Shown here: positions 11,533 through 22,640 of the stretch, in pieces
Layout: every line of letters begins with the position of its first letter
How positions within the stretch are numbered: position 1 is the first letter of the stretch
DNA from: Stereocaulon alpinum
Lineage: Eukaryota > Ascomycota > Lecanoromycetes > Lecanorales > Stereocaulaceae
DNA length: 64,000 bases
NCBI GenBank assembly: GCA_018257865.1
Contig: JAEUBA010000102.1
Coordinates: 33,575 to 97,574, forward strand
Direction of reading: 5' to 3'
Position numbers and translations under genes: made by a program
Notes under the pieces: generated by a model
The model's database searches: none
What the model saw: only the letters and a program-made list of their open reading frames with translations
What the model was told of the DNA's origin: nothing

Positions 11533-12818
11533 TCAAGGTGTGCCAAAGAACACAACTCCTGCGTCGTCCTCGGTGATCTCAGCGTCAGTCCCATCCTCCC
11601 TTGCCAGTGCCTTTAGCAATTCATCAATCTCTCTTATGCCCTCAACTCCCATTTCCGTGTTGGTCCACCCAAGCCTTTTGTGTACACCCAACTTTCTCAA
11701 CTTGCTGAACTTCCCCTCAGAGCCCACAATCACATCCGCAATCAAGTTAGGGTGGAAATCGGTGCACTCCGCTGGCTCGAAACAGTCCAGGTCGAGTTGC
11801 CTAAGGAAATGACCTTCGGACTGGGCGCTGTCCCCTGAAGTGAGAAACGATGGCTCCAAGAAGTCCAATGAGATTTTCAAGTGATGTAAATTGGGCGCTA
11901 GGTCCATGACGTTGGTGAGGACACCATAGCCTAGATTCAGATTAGGCAAGGGGGCTAGTATCTCCAGGTACTGCAGCTGAGGGCCTAATAGCTTAACCAA
12001 CGGACGGATGAACAACATACTCAGGTGAGGACAATTGCCGATGCTTAGATGGGTGAGGGAGCTTGGTAGGGTGCTGAGGCTAAGTGCAGTTTCGTCACGC
12101 AACCCTCCACTTATGTGTAATTCACGTAACCCACATGGCCAATCGTACTTCAAGGCGTCCATGGTTGTATCGTGTGCTGATGAGCGAGGCAGGTGCAGGA
12201 TCTCTAGCTTCGAAAGCGTGCTCGTGGAGCGTAGGAGATCGGACATCGCTATGGATTCAGAAACGAAGGAGAGGTTCAAGCGACGGAGTTTGGAGCATTT
12301 GGAGAGCGCTGCGAGGCAGTTGACACTGGGAAGATTAGCATAGATCGCATTCTTCGCCGTGCTGCCGCACACTGCAAACCCGAAGCTGGACTAGCCTCGA
12401 GTTGTTGCTGGCTTCGCGGGCTTTCGAGTGCCCAATAAGCCGTACAATGAGGAAAAGAGACCTACGCGAAGGATGCCTGAGGAGCCACAAACTCCTCCAA
12501 ATCTCCCTTCACCCTTCCTAGTATTCTCGCTGTCAAGCTCTTACTTCCATTATGCACCAAGAGGCTCATATCCAGCTTCCGTACCAGTGTTGCAAGTCCA
12601 TTGATTCGGATATGGGCATTGACCGAGGGGCAAATCGCTTTAACGAACGGATCAAAATTTCTGCCGTCGATGGCGGGACTATTGTATAGAAAAGCGATCG
12701 AGGATTTGTACCAAGAGTTGGAAACAAGTGTACAAGCATGGAGGGTAGGCTGATAGGCTGCGATATAGGAGAATACGTTTTGGAGGACCTCGGGGGGTAG
12801 AAGGGTTTGGGTCGCCAT
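11533..12818 (-). CDS. F-box/leucine-rich-repeat protein
   Basis: Probable substrate adaptor of an SCF ubiquitin ligase. Exons 12466-12818 and 11533-12385 on the minus strand, with an 80-bp GTAGGT...CCAG intron, give 401 aa. The N-terminal F-box (residues about 6-45) reads LLPPEVLQNVFSYIAAYQPT, then ACTLVSNSWYKSSIAFLY. The rest carries irregular leucine-rich repeats (LRRLNLSF, LEILHLPRS, LRELHISGG, LTHLSIGNC, LQYLEILAP, LRKLGVHKR), the expected substrate-binding surface. In-frame ATGs at 12848 and 12914 would add 10 or 32 residues; the one at 12818 lies directly ahead of the F-box and is preferred. Target unknown. No membrane segment or signal peptide. Confidence 0.82.
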
Positions 12819-12848
12819 GTCTTGAAGCTTAACATTCATGGATGTCAT

Positions 12849-15847
12849 CTTGATGTTGGGTATGTTGCCATTCAGTGGCAGATCTGCGAGATCGAAGAGA
12901 CCCGTAACGAACACTTGGAAGGACTAATATCTGCTGGCCTTACGCATGCTGTCGGCAACGATCTTTGCAGAGTATTGTGTGTTATGATAGTTTTTATTAG
13001 AGATAACAATTTATGACAGCTTTGGAGGTAAGATGCATGCCAAGGCCTTATCGATAACCACTTAACTCCGCTACCAAGACTCGGAAATAATTAATAGGGC
13101 TAGTAAAGGGTTTTGTACACGAACATCTCAGTGCGCTGCTTTGCATTATCTGTGCTCCGTCTGTGGGAGATTGAACCCAGCTGTTTGATTCTGTCATAAC
13201 ATGCGTCATACTGGTCGCTAGCTATGCGTAGGGACTTGGTGATAATCTCTCAACGCCACATTGGTAGTTGACGCACGGTTGTAATGACATGTTAGAACGC
13301 TAGGCTAAGAGTACCAGCCAACGCTATATTTCACGATGGATACCGCGACTGGGAAGTATCTTTGGTGGCTGCACGGTGCTGAAACGTGTTTGGGAGCCTT
13401 TGGAGTTTTCGGCAACATTAGAGGGGTACGACTATGACTAGAGAATTATGCCTTGCGAATGGAACCTCAATGAAAGGAAGACCTCCATGGAAGCGCTCTC
13501 CAATCAATAAGTGGCCTGCCATGTTTCCGAGCGAGCCCACAAAGGGCGTGATTCTGAATGCAAAGGTATGGCACGCTATACACTTGTGTCTTGAGGTCCG
13601 ATGACTCGCTGGATCGACTACGTGCCCGACCCTCACACAAAGAAGGCCTCTATCTAAGTTTATCATTCTTACCAAAAGTGTTTGTGCATTGACTAGTCAC
13701 GTGTGACCAAGGTATGTCGACATCGCCAAGGCTTTCATGGACTCAATGTGGAGCGTACCTGCTCAATCTGCTCAAAATCGTTGACGATTCGCAAAAGGAC
13801 GTTTAAGTCATGCATATCGCATGATCGCGAAGGTAAGCGTGCTGCCAGAGTCAAGGGTCAGACTGCTAACGTTGGCTGATAGTGCACTGCGTCTGCACTA
13901 CCAATACGAACAGGCATTTTGATAAGATCATAAAGATAAAAAGTAAGTAAAGCAATGCGCTTGTCGTGTGAAGTGACGCGGATATATGGATGCCTTCCGT
14001 CGGTACTATGTCGACCGTAGTAAGGGTTCTACATCGCTGCAGGGACCCAGGCAGAGGCCCTTCATCACACCTTGAATGTGCTGCTCAATGCGGGATGTAT
14101 CTCAATGCGGTATGTATGCTGGGTATAAAATTGGTCTCAGGGTCACTAACAAGTGCTTGAATACCGCCCGATACAGGAAGCGATCGGTGGAGGCTCATCG
14201 TCGCCAGATCCGCAGTAGACACAGCCATGCTCACCAGCCGCTCTCACTGACCTTTCCGGAGACAAACGTAGTTCTTACAACTGTTCACTGACTTCTACTG
14301 ATGCGTAGGTAACGCCCTTAGACTACGACAGTCGCCACGAGCTCCGCTGGTGTCCTCTCCAGGCAGCTACATCATCACGAAGCGCTACAACACGTAGCTA
14401 CACTATCTCCGCGGACACTGAACACAGAATAAGATCTCTGTCCATCCGGTCACAAATCTAAAGCTACATGATGCTAAGCTAAGTACAACACAGGACGTCT
14501 AGACAACAGACAGGAGATGAACTTGTTGGTTACCTCTCGAAGGGGGATTCAAGCCCCAACGCCCCGACAAGGCCAAGTTCGTGTTGGGGAAAAAGATAAA
14601 GCACGTACCAGCGGCAGCGTAAGGCCGGCCACACCACTCCGAAGAGCTTAATGTTCCAGAAATTGGGTGCCCTCGAGCACCACAAAGCCTTTGTAATCCT
14701 ACACCAAAAAATCAGCAAGGGGGAGCGAGATTATACCTACCTCAGCGGTTCTGCCGCTTGATGAAGAAAAAAGAAAAGAGGAAGAAGTTGGGTGGGAAGA
14801 GCGCTTTGGTATTGATGCCAAGGCACTGGAATCTTGCTGACGAGGCAACTGTGCTTGTTGGAGTGGAAGGAACGAGGTCTAGGAAAGTGCAGAGGCAGGG
14901 AATGAAAGGGACGTCATAAAACTGACAGGAGCGGACGACACGGATCAACCGAGCACCGAGCCCCGAGCACGAAAGCTTCATGAGACAATTTATGACGGAA
15001 AGCAACCTTCGTATCGAATACCTACTTCCGAGACCATTCTAAGTATAATCTTTCATTCTTCGAGACTGCTTCTCGATCTGGAAAATTGCGTAGCTGACGA
15101 GAGAAGTGTAGCTGCAACGGCCACGGACAGCCGCAACTGATTACAATGCCATCAATGACAAGCTGCAATGAGTTTACAATGAGCTAGGGATTATAAGGTA
15201 TTGCGTACGTATGGATGGTTACATATCGAGTATTCGCTCGGCAAGAGCTCTCATAAAAGACTTGCTGATTGTTTCATTGGTACTAGTGCTTAAGTCCACA
15301 CCCGTCATTGGATAGGATCGGAATAGACGAGGTTGTCAACCGGGTATGTTAGGAGACAGACCCAGGAAGGGGAAGTCTCCCCTTTCTCGTTGTCTGACTG
15401 GGGCAACGAGGGGGGCATCACTGTCACTGCTTGCAGTCTCAGTGGAGCCTCTAGAATTTCGCCATTGGGTGGGATGCGGAAGACTCTGTTCGAGGAAAGA
15501 AGAAGATGGAATGACTAGAATCATATAGTGTTCAGATTTTAAGGGCCATATACTGTAACAACTCAAATTCGACGATCACATAGCATACGTGACATAGGGA
15601 CACACCCCGAAGTCGATGGGTATCATTCATTGCATTAAGAGCTCAGATGTAAGGGACTCTCGCAGCTGGATGAGCTAGGACTTATAAAGGATGTGACCAA
15701 TCACATAGACAAAAAGTCAAGGTGACCAAGGTTAATAGAAGAAGAATGCCAAGACCTTATCGATAACCGCATGCACTTTCCCAGTTCGGCAATTTATCAT
15801 CGCTCCGCCGTAGCATAAAGCTTTTCGACAGGTCAGAGCAGGAGTCA
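12849..15847. other. Gene-poor 3-kb interval
   Basis: No protein recognised on either strand; frames are short and mostly mutually overlapping. The minus strand around 14730-14900 has long pyrimidine runs (TTCTTCCTC type) followed by a possible GTAGGT donor at about 14740, so a minus-strand promoter, 5' leader or non-coding transcript is possible, but no convincing start codon or domain follows. No tRNA-like A and B boxes were spotted. Confidence 0.4.
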
Positions 15848-17185
15848 ATGGCAGCTCCCAGCCTTGGGAGAAGATGTGCAAGCCTTCCCATAGCAATACA
15901 TAGAGTATCGAGCATACTGCAACGTGGAATATTGGGACAGTGTCAACGTCAGTTACAGACTGCAGCTCCGCCCAAGGTTTCTGACTTTGCATTCGCTTTC
16001 GAGTATGCGCTCATATCTCTGTCCTCTTCTCCCGGACCAAGGCTAATGCTTCTACAGCATCGATGGTGTCCTCCTCCGCGGCTCCAATCCTCTCCCCCGC
16101 GCCCACAAGACTCTTTCATACCTCCAGAAGCAGAATATCCCATTCATCCTCCTCACCAATGGCGGCGGCAAGAGCGAGACGGAGCGGGTGGAAGAGCTCA
16201 GTCAACGCCTCGAAGTTCCGCTTGACGTCAGCATGTTCGTGCAAAGTCACACACCCTTTACCGAGCTCGCAAATGATTATAAGGACAAATGTGTCCTTGT
16301 AACAGGTGGCGATGGAGACAAGTGCAGAACGGTAGCTGAGAAGTAGGGTCTGCTATCTGTTCTGCGTACAGATAAACACTTCATTGACCATATCACTCCG
16401 GCAGCTACGGTTTTACAGATGTTCTCACACCTGCTGACCTCATAACCGCATTCCCAACTCTGTGGCCATTCGCCTCTCCACAGAACTACGAGTTCTACGC
16501 TCGTCCAATACCCAACTGTAGACTGTCTTCCAGAGAATACAGCCAACGCGATGGCGATAGCACTGTAAAAATAGATGCCGTTTTCATCTTCAACGACCCG
16601 CGTGACTGGGCGCTCGACACCCAAATAATTCTCGACCTGCTCCTCTCGCAGTCTGGCCACCTTGGCTCCCTCTCCCCAAAGAACGGCAACAACTCCCTGC
16701 CTAACAATGGCTACCAACAAGATGGCCAACCACCACTGTATTTCTCAAACCCGGATCTTCTTTGGGCCTCTGCGTACCACCTCCCTAGGCTTGGGCAGGG
16801 CGGGTATAAAGCAGCCTTTGAAGGTGTCTGGAGAGCTGTCACTAATGGTGCGAAGCTGGAGAAGAGGATGTTTGGCAAGCCACATCAAGGCACATTTGCT
16901 TTCGCGGAGAAGAGACTCGAGAATCACCGGCATGCACTCATTGGCTCTGGGAGGTCAAAGATTGGAACCGAAGGGTTGAAGAGAGTTTACATGGTTGGTG
17001 ACAATCCTGAGAGCGATATATTGGGCGCCAACGATTACCAATCGGCTTCTGGTAGTACGTGGCAGTCCATCTTAGTACGCAGTGGTGTATATAGCGGTGG
17101 TGAACCTGCACATAAGCCCAAGGTTGTAGTAGAAGATGTCTGGGATGCAGTGCAATGGGGATTGGACAAGGAGGGTTGGATCTAG
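15848..17185 (+). CDS. HAD-superfamily class IIA hydrolase (HDHD5/CECR5, YKR070W-like), mitochondrial
   Basis: Haloacid-dehalogenase-fold phosphohydrolase; substrate of this subfamily is not established. Exons 15848-16002, 16058-16342 and 16405-17185 give 406 aa, typical for the family. The N-terminus (RRCASLPIAIHR, then RQLQTAAPP) is Arg/Ser-rich without acids, as in mitochondrial targeting peptides. Motif I is split by intron 1 and restored as FAFDIDGVLLRG, with nucleophile D52 and acid D54; motif II is FILLTNGGG; the C-terminal motif is VYMVGDNPESDILGAND (D346, D351). The class IIA cap domain lies between. Introns are GT...AG with phase 2. The gene has no obvious functional partner nearby. 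Confidence 0.9.
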
Positions 17186-18629
17186 CACCTTCTTGTACTT
17201 GTTCAGGGCTCATGGAATATACAACAGAAACATCTCTTGGGTAATTACCCTGGCTTCAACGCTATCACCAACTCTTCATCGCTGATCCCTCGCACACTTC
17301 GGTCCTTCCTCTCCCGCTCTCCAGTCAAAAACATACCCTCCATCTCCCTAACTGCACATATTTTGACGCACTTTACCAGAGCTTCACAACAATAACTCTT
17401 TTCATCTCTATCATCTTGTGCATTTGGCGTCATATCAGGCCCATAGGCCATCAACCCCTCTCCAGCGCGTACTAATGTATCTTGACCAGCTCTATCGATG
17501 ATTCGCACAGCGCAGTATTAGCATGCTGGATGCGTCCCTTGGCTCATTTTTGCGGGGGAAGATAACAATATCGGGTCTCCAGCCCTCAGAGATACCTTTG
17601 CGCCTCTTTCTACGCCTTATCAAACATGCAAAGAGCTCTTTCCACCACCTCAAATGATGTCATCCCACCATTTCGCGGTATCTATCAGCATCCTTCTTTT
17701 GACAAGATGCAATTGGCTGCATCCTCATCTTCTTGGACCATTGCAGGGAGCTTGTCGTACTCTGCTGCTTTGTTTGAGCGTGCTATTGTAAGCGTATACC
17801 GGGGTGATTGTTGGCTGTAGAGATGTCTTTGAACGGACATTTGCCTAGGTTGATCTGACCCAGGAGTTTATACCCTGCTCCAAAGTGAACGCTGCGTCGG
17901 TTCCGACCGATCTCTTGTCGCGATCTACATTATCTAGGCTGTTGAAGTGTGGATATAGTAGCTCGAGAGACCGAGCAAGGACGACGAGGCGGTGGTTTGA
18001 AGTATGGTGAATGGTGTCAGTGGCGATTAGGGAGTGTTAAAAGCACGATCGTGGAAGGCAGACTGAGAGATCGAAATGCGATTCGGAATTCTTTAGATCA
18101 CTGTACTCAATCCTTGGTCCTTTGAACCACAGCAGATCCACATAAACACAACCCATATACTCATTTCGCTCCCCTCGGAGTCTCTCAGCCAGATAACTGC
18201 CTATCACCCCACACCCCTCGAACAAGAAACACAACATCTCACCCCTCCCAGTATTCGCGAACCACCTCATCATCCGCTTGATACCGCAAAACCCGCACAC
18301 GTCTCGCTCTCATGTCCCATCCCACTCCTTGCACATACCCTGGCCCTGAACCCATCCCTCACCCCACTCCAAGCTCCTGCTCAAAACATGTACATCGCCT
18401 GTCCTGGACCTCAGAACGGTAAAGCAGATCGCTACAGAAGAAGCATGTCCAAGGCAATATGTATTGATTTTCTGGGGTGTAAGTTTTCTAGTTAGAATAG
18501 TGCTACTAATGGAAGGTTTTGAGCAAGTACGCGATTTCTGGGTCTGACATCGTGTTGTGTATGTGGGGGAGGGTTTGTGCCTGCGTTATTTTCATTCAAG
18601 AAGAGTTTGCTCGTGCATGGAATGAGAGT
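17186..18629. other. Intergenic with unresolved minus-strand frames
   Basis: Minus-strand frames at 17245-17508 and 18037-18300 are open and have protein-like composition (for example SDEELVIALKPG at the first stop, KGPRIEYSDLKNSE in the second), but neither has an ATG start nor a recognised domain, and I could not join them into one spliced gene. Left uncalled. Confidence 0.3.
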
Positions 18630-19990
18630 ATAGGTATGAAACGAGATGAGAGTAAGGGAATGACATATATGTGCGTCACGGTTCATTGGTGGAGCGAAGA
18701 TTGAAATATGCTTGGTATTTATGCTAATCAAAGAGACTAGTTCGCGCTCCCCTGCTAAGGTTTTTGGGGGGTTTTCGGACATAAGCAGTTATTTGATGTT
18801 ATGAGGCCGTAATACAGACCCTCGAAGGGTGGTGACGGAATTGGATTCGATGGGTCTTATTGGAAGATATCATTGCAAGCTCATCTGATCCGCCTGCTAC
18901 CATAGCAGGTTCCTTGCCTTTAAAGTCTTGTCCATAGGCCCACTCGATATCCTCCAGGTATTCATTCAGGTCTTCTCTGCCATTCTAAAGCCCCTTGAAG
19001 GCTCTGAACTTGGTTTGTCCCATTTTGATCACCGTCACTGGTGTTGTCGTAAGGGGTTTCGAGGGTGTATTTGGCTTGGATTCTGTTGCGGTAGTGGGAT
19101 TTGTAGGTTTAGACGATACGCAACCGCTTTACTTCTCGGATGCGCAGTCTGAGCACGCAGTGGTCATGATCCTGGTGGATTAGTGTCATCTTAGCATCAT
19201 ACCTAATGTGTTGGTGATAGAAGAGGAGAAAGAAAAGCTCCGATATCTGATGTATGATGAGAAATCCGTAATGGCGTTATATGTATATGCGTCGTGAGTT
19301 ATTGGTGGAGCGAAGATCTAGGTATATTTTATATTAATGCTAAAGTAACATAACGAGAATTGCGCTCCCTTGCTAACTTTTTTTTGGATTTCTCTTGGGT
19401 TTTTGGGATATTTCTGGACATAAGCAGGTGTTTGAATTGATACGGCCGTAGTAAAGACCCCGAAGGATGGTAATGATCCCGATGGATCGGTATAGTCTCA
19501 GCATGATGCCTGACGTGTTGGTAAAAGAAGAGGAGAAAGAAAACCTCCGACATCGCATATACAATGAGAAAACCGCAATGGCTTTATATGTATATGCGTC
19601 ACGAATCATTGGTGGAACAGAGATCTAGGAATGCTTTGTATTAATACTAAACGAAAAAACTAATCCGCGCCCCCCTGCTAACTTTTTTTTGGTTTTTTAA
19701 AAAATTTGTGGACATAAGCACGTTCATTGAATGTAAGGCCGTGGTAAAGACCCCGAAGGGTGGTAATGATCCCGAGGGATCGAATGAATCTCGGCATGGT
19801 GCCTAATGTGGTGGTTCAAGAAGAGAAGAAAGAAAAAGAACATGATTCCGAGGGATCGCATAAATCTCGGCATGGTGCCTAATGTGGTGGTTCAAGAAGA
19901 GAAAAAAAAAAGAACATGATCCCGAGGGATCGAATAAATCTCGGCATGGTGCCTAATGTGGTGGTTCAAGAAGCGAAGAAGAAAAAGGAA
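18630..19990. repeat. Decayed tandem repeat block (about 310-bp units plus 75-bp units)
   Basis: Three diverged copies of a roughly 310-bp unit start near 18630, 19240 and 19550. Shared landmarks: ATGTATATGCGTC followed by ATTGGTGGAGCGAAG, a run CCCTGCTAAC then T8, GGACATAAGCA, and GACCCCGAAGG. Copy 1 is longer by about 330 bp (18862-19190), which carries the gag-like fragment. The third copy ends in three head-to-tail units of about 75 bp (near 19764, 19839 and 19913), each with the hairpin GATCCCGAGGGATC, CTCGGCATGGTGCCTAATG and an A/G-rich tail. Divergence between the long copies shows they are old; the 75-bp units are nearly identical, hence younger. Confidence 0.75.
18799..19170 (-). pseudogene. 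Gag-like retroelement fragment (tentative)
   Basis: On the minus strand, one frame across 19170-18799 reads like a polyprotein N-terminal domain: a Thr/Pro/Ser-rich lead, then TKFRAFKGL, an in-frame TAG, then NEYLEDIEWAYGQDFKG. Short conserved acidic/aromatic segments of this style occur in fungal LTR-retroelement gag proteins, but the assignment is by resemblance only. The internal stop and lack of any pol sequence mean it is a dead fragment. Its 3' end runs into the 310-bp repeat unit, suggesting that the repeats are tail pieces of the same element. Confidence 0.3.
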
Positions 19991-20081
19991 CATGGTCAAT
20001 GTCACGATCTCACACCTGACCTAGCCACATGCCTCTAGGTCCTCAAACGACCTCCCACGGCATGTAGCGGTTAGCGTCCCC

Positions 20082-22640
20082 TCAACGACGCCCAAAGGCG
20101 CCACTGCCTCCACGACCGCTACGGTTCGACTCCTCGAAATACGTCGTTCGGCCGTCCTCTGATTGGTAACGTGGGTCACGACCCACGCGCGCCGGCGGGT
20201 TCGTAGCAGCCCACTCTTCGTCAAAGAAACTATCATTCCCAGTGGCGGAGTGATCAATCGCATGGGCAGGCGGCTGGGAATAGCGATTGAAAGGGTCGTC
20301 AGGCTTCGGGTTCTTGTGGCTCGCAAGATTAGCCATGGCACCAACGAGAAGGTGTTGCATGGCCTCTGGACTGAGTTCGCTCCAGGGAGGTCTAGTCGCA
20401 TTCGTAGCGTTCGTGGCCGGGCTCGGGTTCGACGTAGTTGGGACTGCTCCAATCGAGCCAGGACGACCATGACCAATTGGATTTGGAGTCAACGTTGCCG
20501 ATGAAGCTGTTGAATCTTCAGGGAGTATTGATTGGCCATATCCGCACGAGCGTATTGATGCGTCTTCTAGTCCTGCCCTACGAGCAGATTCGTAGAGGTT
20601 CTTGATCAAGTCGTAGCTGCCTTTACGAAAATCCTCAGTCCCTTCCTTTAGAGACTCTTCGGGGGTTTTCTTCTTCTTCTGCATCATCTCTCTCAGGGCA
20701 ACGTTGCCAGCTCCCATCGAGACAGGTTCAGGAGGCGGCGTACGTCTAACACCTCTGGATCGACCAAAGCCATGAAGCTTTGAAGGTCCATCACCAGTTA
20801 ATGGGGTTCGAGCAGGAGGCATTGCGTCTCTATCAGTATAGCTCATCATCTTTGGGTCTGCACGGATCTCATTTATAAGCTGGTTGGTGAGGTCGTTGGC
20901 GTACTTCTGATACGCCAATAAACCTGGACCTGGTTTAGCGACCTTGCGAGATGGCTGACTCTTCACCTCATCTCGAGTTTTCGGACCAGGTTGCTCTGAG
21001 GACTGTGCGTAGCCTAGAGCGTGAGGCCTAATGGTAGAACCTGTAGCGACCGAAGAAGCAGCGTTGGATGCGGTTTGAGCCAATGGGTCGTGAGCGACAG
21101 TGCGGACGGATCGGGGCGTGTTTCCCTGATTCTGAGATTCTTGAGTGACTTTATGGAGGCTTTGCATTAGCGTGTCTTTTGTGCTATTCGGATCGAAAAG
21201 CTTACTGCTGGCATTGAACCCGGTATATGGTGCTGAGTCACGGACGTTGGGTGTAGCTAGAGCAGCTTGATCGGCGGGATTAGAGTCCGTGGCAGAGAAC
21301 GCTCGGTGTCGGCATGCGTCGAGGAGCTTTGTTTGTTCGTCAGGAGGCATCGTCATGTACATCTCCAACGCCTCGTCTTTGTTGTGGGCTCCTAGCCGAG
21401 CGAAATGAGCCATCAACTCCTGCTCTGCATGATCCGAGCGACTCCTCTCGGAAACATTGCCTTGTGGAATCTGCGAAGTGCCTCTGACTGCTGGTCGTGA
21501 CATTCGGATACCTGCATAAGGGTCGTTAAAAGGTTGTGTGCCATAAGCAGATTGCTGAGCATAACCATACTGCGGGCCAGCAGTGTATTGCTCGTTGCCA
21601 GTGAAATGAGGACCGGCGGGGTATCGCTCGTTGCCAGTGAAATGCGGGTCGTATGGAGACTGTGTACCGTATGGGTCCATGCCGGCCAGTGCCTGCTGCT
21701 GCTGCTGTCCCATTTGATTATACATACGGGTACGGGAATTGTATGATGAGACTGGGACCGAGCTGAATGTAGGCTGGTACCCGAAAGCGCCCGGAGCAAA
21801 TGCAGACTGCCCATGAGCAGATGAATCACGATACTGGTCATTGAAGGGGTCTTCGTTGCCAAAGCCTGACGCATCGAACAAGTTACCAGATGAGCCAGTC
21901 ATTGCTGGACGAGGACGATCCGTTGTCGGTTCACAGGACTCGCTCGAGGGACTAATGCTATGAGTGTATCTTCCATATGGAAGACGTTCACGAGATGAGG
22001 GGGTGACATTGGGATTGAGACCCGATGACTGAACACCATACTGAGCAGAAGCCTGTCCGCGAACCGCACGCGGAGTTCCAGACATATCGAAATGGCTAGC
22101 TTGCCACTCGAGGACAGGATTAGGAACCCACTCCTTTGTGATGGGATCAAGGACTCTAAGCGGGTAAGCCGGTGGGTATGCAGCTCTGGGTGAACCTGGT
22201 TCAGGTGAGGTGGGTTCAAATGAGGTGGGTTTAGGTGAGGTGGGTTCAGGTGAGGGTGGAGCTTCAGAAAAGCCGTAAAAGTCGCCCGCGGCCTGCTGTT
22301 GAGTGGTGGAAGTCGACGCAGATTGTTGACGATTATCTGCGGGATCAGCTTCGTACGGATGAGATTGAAGTGGTAGGGGTAATTGTGCATGCAGTTGTGA
22401 GGATTGTTGACAGTTAGCTTCAGAGTCCTCGCTTAGCGGCGTTTCTTGGGACATCCTGCCGCGGCGCTTCTTCGCCATCGTAAAGGCTAACATACCCACG
22501 CTCATGGGTCCCCTTAGCAGCGCCTCTTCATGCTCATAGGCATGCCTGGTCTCCCTCGCTCTTCTGGCATTCAAGGCTTGGGCAGCTTTAGCTAAGTCGG
22601 CCGTTTCCTTGCGGGTGTCACCCTGATTCAACTCAGACAT
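20082..22640 (-). CDS. Large disordered Ser/Pro/Gln-rich protein, function unknown
   Basis: Intact 852-aa single-exon reading frame; not recognised. The first 60 residues are charged and helical (KETADLAKAAQALNARRARE), followed by long low-complexity Ser/Pro/Gln/Gly/Asn stretches. Internal repeats: SPEP/SPKP/SFEP units near residues 128-150, and a PHFTGNERYPAG/PHFTGNEQYTAG duplication near residues 333-358. Two ordered-looking parts stand out: a helix-rich segment around 410-445 (EQELMAHFARLGAHNKDEAL, then MTMPPDEQTKLLDACR), and one around 575-700 with LLAYQKYANDLTNQLINEIR and REMMQKKKKTPEESLKEGTE. No membrane segment. Such proteins are often regulatory or RNA-associated in fungi, but nothing here shows that. 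The downstream side borders the repeat block. Confidence 0.8.
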   Translation of the reverse strand: MSELNQGDTRKETADLAKAAQALNARRARETRHAYEHEEALLRGPMSVGMLAFTMAKKRRGRMSQETPLSEDSEANCQQSSQLHAQLPLPLQSHPYEADPADNRQQSASTSTTQQQAAGDFYGFSEAPPSPEPTSPKPTSFEPTSPEPGSPRAAYPPAYPLRVLDPITKEWVPNPVLEWQASHFDMSGTPRAVRGQASAQYGVQSSGLNPNVTPSSRERLPYGRYTHSISPSSESCEPTTDRPRPAMTGSSGNLFDASGFGNEDPFNDQYRDSSAHGQSAFAPGAFGYQPTFSSVPVSSYNSRTRMYNQMGQQQQQALAGMDPYGTQSPYDPHFTGNERYPAGPHFTGNEQYTAGPQYGYAQQSAYGTQPFNDPYAGIRMSRPAVRGTSQIPQGNVSERSRSDHAEQELMAHFARLGAHNKDEALEMYMTMPPDEQTKLLDACRHRAFSATDSNPADQAALATPNVRDSAPYTGFNASSKLFDPNSTKDTLMQSLHKVTQESQNQGNTPRSVRTVAHDPLAQTASNAASSVATGSTIRPHALGYAQSSEQPGPKTRDEVKSQPSRKVAKPGPGLLAYQKYANDLTNQLINEIRADPKMMSYTDRDAMPPARTPLTGDGPSKLHGFGRSRGVRRTPPPEPVSMGAGNVALREMMQKKKKTPEESLKEGTEDFRKGSYDLIKNLYESARRAGLEDASIRSCGYGQSILPEDSTASSATLTPNPIGHGRPGSIGAVPTTSNPSPATNATNATRPPWSELSPEAMQHLLVGAMANLASHKNPKPDDPFNRYSQPPAHAIDHSATGNDSFFDEEWAATNPPARVGRDPRYQSEDGRTTYFEESNRSGRGGSGAFGRR

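Noticed and set aside
14521..14720. Possible tRNA, from the GGATTCAAGCCCC word at about 14548
   Set aside because: No matching A box, acceptor stem or cloverleaf could be drawn on either strand.
20021..20476. Overlapping frames on both strands opposite the 852-aa gene
   Set aside because: Antisense and out-of-frame shadows of a long, biased coding sequence.
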